From Pezizomycotina sp. ARF18 (Eukaryota; Ascomycota), in the NCBI GenBank assembly GCA_002224055.1, contig AZLU01000332.1, positions 1 to 33,586 on the forward strand: 33,586 bases of DNA, written 5' to 3'. The notes below the pieces were generated by a model that worked only from the letters and a program-made list of their open reading frames with translations, had not been told where the DNA came from and did not search any database. Below, one piece after another: positions 1-12,081 of the stretch (the first letter of the stretch is position 1; each line of letters begins with the position of its first letter). The position numbers were made by a program, and so were the translations under genes.

Positions 1-3000
1 GGGGCGCAATAGTGGAAGAAAATAAAATAATTATTTAAATAATAAATAAATAATTTTTAAGTAAAAAAAAAAAAACATATTGCAATCGATGCTCATTGCA
101 TGCATGAAATTAAAAGTTGCAGCTAGGATCGTCACAAAGCTGGCAATTGCAAGCATTACGCGAATATCCCCTCATGATTTCTACATCCACTTTTTCCTCT
201 AACCTCGTGGAAGTATGTACATATCTTTCAACGACCCATTTTTTTTTTTGTTTTTTTCTAGCATTTCTCGTTGGACGCCGTTTGCTCTATATCCTGTCAG
301 TGTATTGATACAGACAGTAATATAATCTTTTTTTTTTAATTGGCGGGCATGCTCCGCGATTCGATATACCCTTAGTAAGCGGGAAACCCTTCCCGGCTCT
401 TTAGCTCTCCGAGTAGCTCAACAGCTCTTGAGCTCCCAAGGCCTGAGATATATATGTACGACTTATGTATGTTTCTAGGCTTATTTTAAACAAAAAGTAA
501 TAACTTTCAAGCCTTCCGTCAGTGGTATGACTTGGCTTTTCTTAATTATCCATTTTTTTTTCCCTTAAGCTTACTGCTCGCAGCTGGAGCTTGAGTTGAG
601 GTTACGGCGGCAGCTAAGCTTAAGGAGAAAGATAAACAGCATCAAAGTGGAAAAAATAAATATGCGCATCGGTTTCATCATGTACAAGGGAGTGATAGCA
701 TGCTATCGAGAACTCTTCAACTCCTCCTAAAAGGAACTCATTCTTCAAAACGGAGAAACAAGATATTTTCCTCTTAAAAAAATAATAGCAGTAATAAGAA
801 CAAATAATTCTTATTATTATTATTATCATTATTATTATTACAAGTATATGCTATATTTAGGCCTTTGTTGCGCCTTCTAGGGTTGTTGTCATTGTGTGCC
901 TTGTATTACAACCCCCCCAAAAAAATCCCTTCTCTCTCTCTCTGTCTCCCTCTTTTTTCGTGTTCTTGTTACGGGCTACATGTGACAAAAAGTTTGAAAT
1001 TTACCTTGACAAAAGTTGAGAAGAACGATAATTTATAATTGCCGACAGCGATCGTACTAGTATATGCCATGTGAGATGATGCTTTTGATAACGACACGAT
1101 GTTTAAAAATGCAAAACCTTTTTTTTTTGTGTCCCGTCTCTCCGTTGTCGTGCTACCGAGATATGTTTACGTGTCTGCACTGGGTGGCCGGTGGGCCATT
1201 TAAATAACAAAAACAAGCTTAATAAGGTCAATTGAATTGAGTATCGATCGTAAGGTAGTATATGCGGTGTACAGGAGCTAAGGAGGTTGCAATTTGAGAA
1301 AAAAAAGAGGGTTCTGCTCATCAGGCCCTTTTTTTCTGCAGAAAAAGGTTTCCTGTTCTTCCCCTGCTAGCGCCTTGTTCTATATGAATGTTGCTCATCG
1401 ATTGATTTCTCCGTAGCTTGCTAAAGCATATAGATATCCTATCTACTTACTAGCTATTACCTAGGTATCTTTGACGATATGAAGCACCCATAGCAAATAC
1501 TATGGACTGGTCCCCTTTTCTTTGCCTAACCCATTTGCCTTGTGCTCTTATGAACAGGCTGTCCATTTTTTTCTGAAAAGAAAGCCTCCTCAATTCACTT
1601 TTCTGTCCCCCAAGTTTCTACTCAACTTCTTGAAGCATATTAGCGGAATATGTACGGTAAAATTTGCTATTCGAAAAATTCTGCGGAAACCTTTACAGCA
1701 CTCAGACATTACTAGTAGGTGACTGGTCGTGGCTATCCACCGTCGCAATCAAGGAAGCTTGGGAGAGAAGAAGAGACTTGAAAAAATAGAGGTAGAAGTA
1801 GGCGATTAATTTAATCCATATTCACTAAACAGACAAAACTTATGCTTTCCTCGAGAGCCTTTCTTTCAATGCCAGGATTTTTCTGCATCCTTGTATGAAA
1901 ATAAGGATGAACGGTTTTTGAACATTCAACCCCTTACCATCTTTGAGTCGGATAGTAAATACCGTCCTCGGTCCGTATCTATATTGACATACGCTCGTCG
2001 GCCGATTTTACTTCCAGGACGTGAATGACTTCTGTGATCGACGACTTTTGTTGAAGTAGCATATGTAAACTATCCGTAGGACGGTATATACCGTGTACGA
2101 TGAGCAGATATTTTGTGAACTATCCGATTTTATCTTGCTCTCTTTTCTTAACATACCATCTTCCATAGGCCTAAAGAATATCGCTGACTACATGCTTGTG
2201 ATTCATACATTTTCATTATGGCAGGAGTGACTTTAACCGTAATTCAATGTCCCTTGTTTAGAAACTCAAACATGATTGTAATTATGTATTCGTTTGAGAA
2301 GGAAGTATATTCAGTGAGCATACGCGCGCGCTTTCACGAACATAATCCCGCTATATATTGCTTACGGTCACTAAATTAAGAGACGCGTATTAATCCATCA
2401 TGTCGTATATATAAGGAATAGGAGCAATTACCGTAGGTGGCATCGAATTCGTGGTGTACAAAACTAATATAGCGAAGCTTTAGTACTTCCCTCCATTATG
2501 TAGCTCCTCTAAACAACTGAACTTATCGCGATCTATCGCGAAATGGGCGATCAATATGCAATGTCAGCCAGCGGATAGGACAGAAACCCATACCTTAGTC
2601 GTTAGAGCATATCGTATAGCAATAGCAAACCTCACGAGCCAGTAGTCATCGCTACTAAATTATTTGACAGACATGTTAACAATTCAAAAGTAAACCAATA
2701 ACTCTCTAGGACGGACTATTCATTAACCCTCAAAACTCTACGGATAGCTAGCTACGCGATGTTCAATCATACTTCACATATATCCTCCTACTTGGCAGCA
2801 CAAGACCGTATACCTGAAACGAACGTCCCTTTATGCAATCTCACGGCCCGCCACTGACAGACGATCGACCGGAGTATTTGCCATCTTTTACGAGGCGAGT
2901 TTTGAACCTGAAAGTTTCCTGCCCCATCATCCGAGGTTCGACTAATCAAGGCTGATGAGCTCTCGTGGTTCTTTATTTTTTCGCTTCTGAGACGGCCTTC

Positions 3001-3479
3001 AGCCCTATGGTGTTACAGCCCTATACGGTCATGGTTCACAAAGGGTAGAAGGGCGGAACCGAGTGACAGAGTTGGATATATTAACCTTCTGACATGCTAC
3101 AAGCCTGTATATTGCTCCTTGCAAGGCACAGCTTTATATATATATTAGAAGCATCAAATGACAACGAATGTGAGCGATTTTAGCTTTCATTTCAAACCCA
3201 TTCAGGCTGCGCACATGGCATAATCCTGTAAAACCAATGCCAACAACGGTGTCTTACAATAGCCATATTCACGAACTTGTCTATGTTACCGGCCTGCCAT
3301 GAAAATCCAAAACACACAAGACGGCACTGGAGTCATCTGAATATGTTAATGAAAGTATTCTATCGATTCACTATTCACTATAGAACCCGCAAAAAATGCT
3401 CTCGCTTTGTTTTTTAAACCACGTTGCGATGTAAGGAAAATCAACAGAGAACAAATGAAGTTTTTATCGCTTTTCCTTC
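1..3479. other. Gene-poor AT-rich spacer, no supported gene
   Basis: No open frame here carries a recognisable domain or plausible codon use, and the few frames of 60-70 codons are mostly Phe/Leu/Ser-rich readings of T-rich DNA. The stretch holds A or T homopolymers (for example 63-75 and 241-251), a TTA microsatellite near 809-840, a CT-rich run near 926-955 and a short interrupted inverted repeat at 1955-1971/2074-2091. I see no transposase, reverse transcriptase, tRNA or rRNA. It could contain decayed transposon DNA or an unrecognised non-coding transcript, but nothing in the sequence proves this. Confidence 0.6.
809..840. repeat. TTA trinucleotide microsatellite
   Basis: A nearly pure run of TTA units, with one interruption (TCA) near the middle, lies in the gene-poor left part of the window. 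It is a simple sequence repeat with no coding role. Confidence 0.8.
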
Positions 3480-4768
3480 TTAGTCCTTTTCTGCTATGCT
3501 TTGCAGTCTCTTGTCAATCTCCTCCTCTGTAAGCTTCCGGAAGAAAGTTTGGGGTTCACCACCCTCCAGCGGCGGAGCCCCACGACGCCGATTTCTATCT
3601 CCGTGGACTTGAAATCCTGACTGAGGACCGTCGACAAAGTGGTGATACCTAGCTCGACAACTTCCTCCCAGTTTCCGGGGGCACAATCCTTGTTCTTGAG
3701 CTTCTTCTCCAGGTGGTTCATCGCCTCTTGCTGCTTGGGTCCAGAAGCGGTTCCCTGTAACCTGTATAGTAGCCCGCCGGGTCAACCTTGAACAGGCTGG
3801 GGCCACGCTCGTCGTCAACCGATATGAGCGTAACGGAAACTCCGAGTGGTCGCATGTAAGCCTACGGAACCGGAGAAAAAAAAAAGAAAAAGGTTAATGT
3901 TAGGCAGCGGCCTTGGAAGTTCGAGCAACAATATAAACGAAACTTGGTAGGGATGATGACGGAAGAATCCGTCACTTTTTTTTTTTTTTTTTTTTTTGGC
4001 GAGGCTTCGTACCCTCTGAGTATAAACTTGGTTGATGTTCGCCAGACGCTTTGCTAGGACGTCAGATGGCATCTCGTAGCCGTATTTGTACTTGAATTCG
4101 GCAGCTTCGCCGCGGGCCCTGGTGACAGACGCACGGGCGTCTGCGATGGAGCTGTCATGACACATCCGACGGAAGGCGAGAGCTGGAAGATGTATGTGAC
4201 GAGGAGGGTCGATTAGTTTGTCCTATTTACCAAGGTGGACGAGAGTTAGCTTAAATTCGTTGTTGAAGAGGTATAGACTGAAACAAAGCGGGCGAGCAAA
4301 AAAAAAAAAAAAGTTTGACCGTACTGGGACTTTCTTCTGCGAGACGACGACCGCGCAGTCCTTGCCTCTTATACCGACGGTTGTGATATTTGCGGCGGTG
4401 ATTGCTTTGAAGGCATACTCTATATATTTACCACAGCCGTGGCTTCTTGTAAGCTCCAATGTTTCAAGTAGAGATGGGGACTCTCGAAGCTGGCTTTGAT
4501 GTGTTGAAACAGAGGAAATCCAGACTTGGGAAAGCTTTCGGAAGCTTGAAAGGAGCTGCTATTCAAGCTTAGGAACAGAGTACTGACCAACTTGATATAA
4601 CGCCCTTGCTCCGAGAAGATGGTGATATGCCGATCGAAACCTGCGCTGCCTGTGAATTGAAAAAGATGAGGGCAGCGTCGTCAGTCAAAGGCTCCAGGAT
4701 CCGGGAGATCTTGATCAAGCAAGCTCGAAGGTGAATATTGGAGGCAGAGTATTTAGATTACCAGACAT
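3480..4768 (-). CDS. SCL1: 20S proteasome subunit alpha1 (PSMA6/Scl1 family)
   Basis: This gene encodes a structural alpha-ring subunit of the 20S core proteasome. Five exons are visible on the minus strand: 4762-4768, 4588-4649, 4325-4419, 4013-4222 and 3480-3861. The first encodes only Met-Ser and the first base of Gly. The product starts [14 protein letters not shown], the alpha-subunit N-terminal signature, followed by [47 protein letters not shown] and DPAGYY, which are diagnostic of alpha1. It ends [17 protein letters not shown]. Donors are GTAATC, GTCAGT, GTACGG and GTACGA. At least five one-base losses break the frame (near the GRLYQV site, in the DPSSVTY region, before SIADAR, in RGTASG and after EIGVVG). 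Each falls in or beside a short run and the conserved protein resumes at once, so sequencing error is likelier than decay. Long A/T tracts sit in introns 3 and 4. Family identity is essentially certain; the exon edges are inferred. Confidence 0.93.
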
Positions 4769-5298
4769 CTTTCAGTTCCTTCTGATTGCTTCCTAGCTGT
4801 GGGGATAGGGAAGTTTAGATGTTAAATAAGGAGGAGAAGTTTTTATTGTTTTGAAGGGTCGTCGGTGGAGGAAGGTTAGGTATTTCGATAATACCCGGAG
4901 GAGGTTACGCGTTACTTCAAGCTCCGTTTTGGTGGATAAAAGGCACAAAAAATAATTTATTAGGTGGGGGATGACATAAGCTCAGCCAATAAGAAGCGGC
5001 AAACGACCAAGCTATTAGTCCTTGGCTCCGCCGTAGCTCAAAATACTAACAGTACGGGTAACACTTTCATATCCATTTTTCAAATAGCTATTATTTCTCC
5101 AATTAACGGAATTCCTTTTTTTCATTAGAGAAGATATCTTGTTTATCTCGCTGGCAGGTTCAATTCCAGTAGACATGGATTCATTCATCTGCGAATATCA
5201 CAGATGTAGTGGCTGATGGCGGTAGTATATCATCTTAATCGCACTGACTAATTCGACGATCGTGATGCAAAGAAAGGAAACCAATTATATATAATAAG
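4769..5298. promoter_or_regulatory. Shared divergent promoter region of SCL1 and the HAD phosphatase gene
   Basis: These 530 bp lie between the divergent starts of SCL1 (-) and the HAD gene (+). The region carries GGGGGATGACATAAGC at 4966-4981, followed by a CCAAT box (CAGCCAATAA, 4983-4992). Just beyond is AGCGGCAAA (4994-5002), which resembles, but does not exactly match, the proteasome-associated control element GGTGGCAAA. A second copy of the first two blocks lies upstream of GET3. The regulatory role is inferred. Confidence 0.45.
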
Positions 5299-6131
5299 AT
5301 GGCGACCGCAAGTCTCGAGCACAGGTTCCCTCCAATTCGCGCCTGTATCTTTGACATGGACGGCCTCCTCCTCCTCAATACGAGGACATCTACTCGTTAT
5401 GCGCCGACAACGTCCTTCTAAAGTACGGTCGTCCGCGCCTCCCGTAGTCTGTGAAAGCTCAAGTGATGGGAGTCCTGGCAGCTCCAACGGTGACCTGTTT
5501 CACGACTGGCCAAACTCCCTATCTCCCGGGTGCAATTTCGGCTCGAACAGAACGAGCAGCAGCGGCTTCACTTCCCGGAATGCGTGCCCCTCCCGGGGCT
5601 GAAAGACTGATGCTGGATCTGAAGAAGGCACGTAATACGAATGGTCTACCCGTAGAGATCGCCCTGGCATCGAGCAGCGAGAAGAACAACTACGGTCGCA
5701 AAGTGTCGAAACCGGAGACGAAGAAATTGCTGGAGCTTATTCCGAGGTGTTCAGGGTACTTGGTGACGATCGAGAGTTCAGCGCGGAGAGGCAAACTGGC
5801 CCCAGACATCTATCTGGTTGCGTTACAATCTATAAATTCCAAAATTCCGATGGTTCTCAAAAATTACGTCGGAAGAGTGCTTGGTTTTTGAGGACGCTGT
5901 GCCCGGGGTATAAGCTGGACGACGAGCAGGAATGAGAGTTGTGTGGATCCCACACGTCAAATTGTTCACCGAGTTTAGTACGATGGAAAAAGAGGTGTTG
6001 GCTGGGAGAACTGGGCTGGTGAAAATGGGAATAAGGAGCAGCTGGGTCAGATCGATGATGGTTGGGCGGAACGTCTGCCCAGTCTGGAGAACTTCCCATA
6101 TGAGAAGTATGGGATCGAAATAACATTCTGA
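5299..6131 (+). CDS. HAD-superfamily sugar-phosphate/nucleotide phosphatase-like hydrolase
   Basis: The product is a cytosolic haloacid-dehalogenase-fold phosphatase of the group that includes pseudouridine-5'-phosphatase (HDHD1) and yeast 2-deoxyglucose-6-phosphatase. The start MATASLEHRF leads to motif I, CIFDMDGLL, with nucleophile Asp19 and acid/base Asp21. Motif II is ALASSS (near 5665-5680). The motif III lysine is in GKLAPDIYLVAL, and motif IV is VFEDAVPG (near 5890). The protein ends PYEKYGIEITF with TGA at 6129-6131. About 275 residues fits the family and no intron is needed. The reading frame switches many times between 5360 and 6100 (for example after the LLN that follows motif I, around PWSVKAQVMG, and before GMRVVWIP), each explained by one missing base. 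The substrate cannot be told from sequence. It is divergent from SCL1. Confidence 0.85.
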
Positions 6132-6942
6132 GGTACAGGTGTTGAAGAATAGCAATGACGACACATCTATCATTGCTGTTGGAGCGACCTGCATTCAAGA
6201 CGAGCGATTGTTGAGTGCAAAAAGTAGTGAAAAGTCAATATCTACGACAACAGCTACCCAGGAGCATAATGCATTCGCCGATAATATCTGATCATCACCG
6301 TACTCGTCTCTAGCTCATTAACAGTATATATGCTGGTCGATTGTCTAATTCTTCATACATTAACATACATATCTTAAATTTCTGGTTTGACCCAAAAAAA
6401 AAAAAAAAAAAAAAAAGCTATCGTCTTATGAACTTATAGATGTCGAAATTGCGTAAGCAAGAAACGACGTTGCATATAACGTATAAACTAATAGACCTAA
6501 GATGCTTCTCAATCTTCCGCATATTTGAAGCCATAAGAATAATGATATTAACGTAGAAAGGGAGCTACTTTGTAGCTCTTTGAAGCTCAGGTGAGAGTTT
6601 GGGGGATGACATAAGCCGACCAGCCAATAAACAAAAAGCTCCCCTCGTCTCTGTCTTGGCTCTATCCCCCACAATAATAATCTTCAGCGAATTTAAGCAA
6701 CCGTAGCTTCCAGAAGGAATTTTAGCCTTTTTAATCCCAACCTTTACTTTCGACATCAGTCCTTCTTCCTCCAAACGAATATAAGACCTTGCTAGTAACC
6801 GCTGTTTTCCTACCGCGATATCTTAAATATATCTTTTGCGTCTTTTTGACCATCTCCTGCGTTGTTCAAAGCTCCAGCAGCTACTAACAGATTAAATATC
6901 GCAAAACTGAGCTTATTCCAACGGTGACGTTATCTTGGCAAG
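6132..6942. promoter_or_regulatory. Spacer and probable GET3 promoter with A23 tract and repeated upstream module
   Basis: No gene is seen. An uninterrupted A23 run occupies 6394-6416. At 6601-6616 lies GGGGGATGACATAAGC, with CAGCCAATAA at 6621-6630, CTTGGCTC at 6655-6662 and CCGTAGCT at 6701-6708. The same four words occur in the same order upstream of the HAD gene. The distance from the first word to the GET3 ATG is 342 bp, against 333 bp to the HAD ATG. A promoter role is inferred. Confidence 0.45.
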
Positions 6943-8329
6943 ATGGCAGATCTCGACGACCTCGAACCGACGCTTCAGAACATCCTCGACCAGAAATCTC
7001 TACGATGGATCTTTGTCGGAGGCAAAGGCGGTGTAGGAAAAACGACGACGTCATGCTCGTTAGCCATCCAGCTGGCGAGGGCCCGAAGCAGTGTCCTACT
7101 GATTTCTACCGGTACGACAGAGAGAGCGCACTCTCATTCACCTTCGATGTTTTACTTGATTTACTTGTTTTAACTGGCATATCTCGTGCCGATTTTATAC
7201 TTAAGCGATATTATATCAAGCTAATCGAGTTTTCGCTTGGAGCGCTTCACTGAAACATAGATCCTGCTCATAATTTGTCCGATGCTTTCGGCCAGAAGTT
7301 TGGAAAGGAGGCCCGCAAAGTGGAGGGCTTCGATAACCTGAGCGCGATGGAGATAGATCCCTCGGGATCGATCCAAGAACTACTAGAGACAAGTGCGACC
7401 GGCCCTTTACCATCCTGGGTAAAATTTGCGGATAAATGGTCATTTCTTTGCTAACGAGCTATCTACTACCCAACAGGTGATCCTGGATCGGGGAACCCTC
7501 TCGGCGGAATGATGCAGGACTTAGCATTTAGTGTAAGTGTTGATTAAGACATGAATATTGAGATCGCGTGGGAGACAAGCTAACTTCGTATAATCTCGAA
7601 AAAAAAAAAAAACCTTAGATACCCGGTGTTGATGAAGCAATGTCCTTCGCGGAGGTTTTGAAACAAGTCAAGTCTCTATCCTACGAAACAATAATCTTCG
7701 ATACCGCCCCCACTGGTCATACCTCCGATTCCTCCAATTTCCTACCGTGCTAGAAAAGGCATTAGCCAAGATATCACAGCTCAGCGGCAGGTTCGGACCT
7801 ATGCTGAATGGCATTATGGGTGCCCAAGGCCTTGGGCCGCAAGGTGCGTCGATGAAATGCTGCAGAAGATGGAGTCGATGAGGGAAACTATCAGCGAAGT
7901 GAACAGCCAGTTCAAAGATCCCGACATGACGACGTCAGTGTCCTTCCTTATCGTAATACATTAGTAGTATCAGTCGGAAACTGATTTTGAGTCTGACATT
8001 TGTTTCACTAGCTTCGTTTGCGTTTGTATCGCCGAATTCCTCTCCCTTTACGAAACTGAGCGCATGATCCAGGAGCTCAACTCGTACGAGATAGACACCA
8101 CTGCATCGTCGTAAACCAGCTACTATATCCGAAGAAGGGCTCGAACTGCGAGCAGTGCAATGCGCGCAGAAAGATGCAAAAGAAATACCTGGAGCAAATA
8201 GCTGAGCTGTATGACGAATTCAACGTTGTCAAGATGCCGCTGTTGGTCGAGGAAGTGCGAGGAAAGGACAAACTCGTAGCATTCAGTGAAATGCTTATTG
8301 AACCATTTGTTCCACCTGCAGAAGACTAG
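6943..8329 (+). CDS. GET3: ATPase GET3 (guided entry of tail-anchored proteins; ArsA/TRC40 family)
   Basis: GET3 is the cytosolic dimeric ATPase that carries tail-anchored proteins to the ER Get1/Get2 receptor. Exons are 6943-7111, 7261-7418, 7477-7532, 7619-7933 and 8012-8329. Seen in order: the deviant Walker A P-loop [10 protein letters not shown] (residues 26-35), STDPAHNL (switch I, spliced across intron 1), [36 protein letters not shown] (switch II), [22 protein letters not shown], the zinc-binding CEQC (8147-8158) and the end [12 protein letters not shown]. The CxxC marks the eukaryotic GET3/TRC40 group. One-base losses break the frame after GHT, before VDEMLQKM and before HCIVVNQ. A fourth at the exon 2/intron 2 G-run (7417-7419) would correct the phase there. 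Intron 3 carries an A13 tract. The start is chosen because [17 protein letters not shown] matches usual fungal N-termini. Confidence 0.95.
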
Positions 8330-8882
8330 CAGATCATAGAAACCTTGAGGACCCATGCTAGATTATACATTTCTATTCATTTTCTTTCCCTTCATAAATA
8401 GAGTTTAAACTTTTAATAGATGTAATTATGCATTTGTATTGCAATTGTTAACAAACGAGACCTTGAACAGTAGTTTGTTTTATTGCTTCAATTTAGCCTT
8501 TCGCTGCCGTAGCTTTAAGCTTGCGAAGCGACTTGAGAAATAAAATTATGAAGAAAAGCTTCTTTGACATATTAACGTGTTAAAATAAGTTAATTTGGAA
8601 GCCTTCATTCAAGAAGCATCGACAAGTTCAAGTTACAAGTTACTAGGTATAGCTAGCTGTATGTACTACAGGCCGTATAGCGCAGCAGCTAAGAGCTTTG
8701 GTCTTGGCAATCTTTCTCTATGCGGCTGGGAAATCACCACTAAAAATAAAATCAATAATAAAAAAGTAAAAAGGAGCTCTTTTATCGCCGGCCACTGCTC
8801 CCAAAAAGAAAACGTAGGCACCGCGTTCCCTCCATTCCCGCCCTCGCCCTTAGCTACCGGATCCTATATATTTTATCTCAGC
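8330..8882. other. Spacer between GET3 and SPC98
   Basis: This tandem intergenic spacer is AT-rich just after GET3 and more mixed near SPC98. A CCGTAGCT word is present at 8507-8514, as in the two upstream modules described above, but without the GGGGGATGACATAAGC block. A 107-codon open frame at 8595-8918 has no recognisable domain and overlaps the SPC98 start, so I do not call it. Confidence 0.4.
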
Positions 8883-11800
8883 AATGTCGTCGTTAGAGCG
8901 CGCCGACAGGATAAATAAAAGCCTGAAGGCCTGATCGAGAACGAAAGCTTCCTCCCCGTTAACGACTGCGAGGATGAGGAAGAAATCGCGGCAAAGCGTG
9001 ACAACGCGCTACAATTTGCGAAGAGCGTATCAAGAGGTAGGAAAGACTCCCGCTCTTCTTACTTTCTCTCTCTCTCTCTCTATCTTTCAGCTATTTATTT
9101 TCTTCTCTTCCTTAAAAATTTTAAACGTTTGGATTAATTAATATGGCCTATTTTGCATTTATAAAACGTTTTGAACGGGTAGCCAGCCTCCTCTTCTGTA
9201 ACAGCAGACGTTGGTCACATTGGAGACCTGATCAAACGCAAACGTGAGTGCAAAAAAAAAAAAAAAAAACCAGCACCCTTTTCCCAGTTGTATATATAAC
9301 ACAGGCCCGGAGCTTCAATACTATCCTCATCGACATCATCACCAAAATTGCTAGAGAATACAGCCGTATGGAACTTGAAAACTGACCGGTGACGTTTCAC
9401 TTCTGGACTTCACAGTACTGCGTGACCACACTACAAAGGAAGAAGCCCTCCGTTTCTCAAACTTATACTCACGCCTCCTTACACTACCACTTCCTAAGCA
9501 GAAGTGGCGATCCTGTTCCTCCTCTATCAGCTTGCCGACTCCCCATCGGAGGAGGAGCGCGACTTCACCCCTGCCGGTGCCGTCGTCGTTAGCCAAGCCG
9601 ACGGCTCTCGTCCGCCTTCAGTCATGTCTCCCATCAACGACGCCTTTGCGCACATGGGACTCCACACACTGCCCGGGAGGGACCTGAGGCAGCGCCATCG
9701 GGACAGCGTGAGTTCCACGCCGGTGCCAAGAATTTCTAGACCGAGGCCGGTGAGAAGGAATGATGACAAAGGCCGAGATCCTAGAATTGAATAGAGAACC
9801 GCTCGAACCATCCGAGATTACGCTGCTCCGAGATCTCCCATACACGCTACAAGGACTGTCTTCTAAGAGCCTACCTTTTAGCATAATTCCACTCTCGTCC
9901 TTCCCCCTACTCTTCCGATGCCACTGGTTTCTCTTTTGCATACATTGGCCGAACCATCCTTACTATACAGAACGTTATCCGCTTTTGTCAACTCTCCTGA
10001 TGCTACTGACAATACTAATAGCTACGCTAAAACGGAAATGTAGATCCAAATGAGGCGAGCGGGTTGGTCGTCAGAGCCTGCGCGCAGCTATAGGAGAAGA
10101 GCTCCGAGGTTATTTGGATTGATAGCGGGCCTGGAGGGAGAAATACGGAGAACAGCAACTCTCAGCGACTCGGACGACCCAGGCGGCCTAGTGATGAGAA
10201 AAGCTGGTGTGACGCTGAGGCGGTGCGTGATATGGACGAGGGAGGCAACATTAGGTCTACGTTTGATGAGCGCTATGGTGGAGGAGTCTAAGAAGAAGAA
10301 AGGAGGACAGCTCATATCTGCAATTCACCGCTTTCTACGTCCTACGGTGATCCGTTCGTACACGCATTTGCGAAGAAGCTGCTCAGTAAGGTCACAGGCC
10401 GTTCTACGACATGCTGAGCCATTGGATATACGACGGCGAACTTACAGACCCCTTCGAGGAATTTTTCGTCAAGGAACAGCTGGAGGCGGTGCATAGCGAG
10501 GCTGCCAACGAAAGAAGAGGGCACGCGTCGAGCGTTTGGCAGGACAAGTACAAACTCGATAGCGAAATGGTGCCAACAATAATCTCGACAGCATTTGCGA
10601 ACAAGGTTTTCCTCATCGGGAAGAGTTTGAATTTTATCCGCTATGGTTGCGAGGATTCCGAGTGGGTCGAAGAATACTCTAAAGCCTCTAGCAAAGAGCT
10701 TAGCTACGAAGACACGAATAGGTTAGAGCAAAATATCGACGAGGCTTACGCAACGACTATGGAGCGGCTCATGCACCTGATGAACGACAAATTTAAGCTC
10801 TACGATCACCTCTTTGCCCTGAAGAAGTATCTGCTCCTTGGCAGGGCGATTTTATAGCTCTCCTCATGGAATCGCTTTCTTCGAATCTCGATCGCCCCGC
10901 AAATACCCTTTACCGACATAATCTTACCGCGCAGCTTGAACATGCTATACGCGGGTCTAATGCTCAATACGAGTCCTCAGATGTACTCCGGAGACTGGAT
11001 GCTCGCATGCTCGAACTTAGCCATGGCGAGATAGGATGGGACGTGTTCACTCTTGAATACAAGATAGATGCGCCGGTAGATGTGGTCGTCACGCCTCACA
11101 GCAGTAGGGAATACCTCAAGGTCTTCAACTTCCTTTGGAGGATAAAGCGGGTCGAATTTGCCCTGGGCAGTGCGTGGAGAAGGTATATGACTGGTGCTAG
11201 GGGAGTTCTCAATAGCGTTGAGGATAAAGTCGGCGGAGACTGGAAAATCGCGCGATGCTGCGTCGCTGAAATGATACATTTTGTCGCTCAATTGCAGTAT
11301 TATATTTTGTTCCAGGTACGTAATTTGCCGGAGATCACCGTCCGCAGGTTTATTCCACCATTTAGGTACTAACCTATGGGGGAAATTAAAGGTCATCGAG
11401 TCGTCCTGGGACAAGCTTATGGCCGCGCTAAAGAAACCAAATTGCACCCTCGACGACCTAATAGATGCTCACAAGGCGTACTATCAAGCATCACTAAGAA
11501 AGGTCTTCTTGGCGGCGCGTCGAGGTCAAGATCACACCGCGATCGCGATCAGCCTGAGGAGACGTTCCTCTCGCAGCTCCACGAAATCCTCAAGACCATG
11601 CTACAGTACAAGGACGCTATGGACGGCTTGTACGGATACTCGGTCACCGAGTTTACGAAGAGGCAGGAAAGCTCGCCAAGATCGAGATGCGCACGAACGC
11701 GGGTAAGTGGGGTATCGTGGAAAACGACTTTGCCGACGATTTTGTGGCCGCCTCGTCGCCGCTAGCGAGGATGGGGAAGAAGAACGGCGCGGCCGGTGGC

Positions 11801-12081
11801 GGCGGGGATGCTCCGGGGGAAGAGAGTGGAGATGATGTGCTGCCGGCGCTGCGAGCGAGGCTTAAGATGCTCGCCAGCGAGTTTCAAGCTAGGACGAGCG
11901 TATTGCTCGGCGACCTCGCGAGCCAGCCGGATATGGATATGCGGTTCTTGGGAGTCATGTTCTCCTTTAACGACTTTACGTTGTCAGCAAGAAGAAAGGG
12001 AGGACAGTGGTGGAGAGGAGAACCGCTCAGCAGCAAGATGAAAAGAAGAAGGATGAAAATGCTCCGCCTTCGGCGTCATGA
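8883..12081 (+). CDS. SPC98: Gamma-tubulin complex component 3 (Spc98/GCP3/Alp6)
   Basis: This protein is the GCP3 subunit of the gamma-tubulin small complex, which nucleates microtubules at the spindle pole body. Proposed exons are 8883-9036, 9187-9243, 9305-11315 and 11392-12081 (about 970 residues, normal for GCP3). The N-terminus MSSLERADRINKSL leads to VGHIGDLIKRK and LYSRLLTLPLPKQKWAIL. The GRIP1 core begins at LLRDLPYTLQGLSS and continues through VIWTREATLGLRLMSAMVEE, MLSHWIYDGELTDPF and TISTAFANKVFLIGKSLNFI-type sequence. GRIP2 follows with YLKVFNFLWRIKRVEFAL, VIESSWDKLMAAL and FLGVMFSFNDFY. The last intron (11316-11391) has donor GTACGT and a canonical branch site TACTAAC at 11367-11373. 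Several single-base frameshifts occur, the worst between 9380 and 10130, and the join around 9243/9305 is uncertain. Its neighbour FHL1 converges on it. Confidence 0.93.

Noticed and set aside
2850-2960. tRNA-like B-box word (GGTTCGACT near 2935)
   Set aside because: No A box at the right distance and the flanks do not form an acceptor stem or cloverleaf.
3480-8329. Programmed frameshifting or pseudogenes as explanation for broken frames
   Set aside because: Too many shifts per gene, at varied sites without slippery heptamers, in essential genes whose residues remain conserved on both sides of each break.
8595-8918. 107-codon plus-strand frame before SPC98
   Set aside because: It overlaps the SPC98 start out of frame and shows no domain; its composition follows the spacer DNA.
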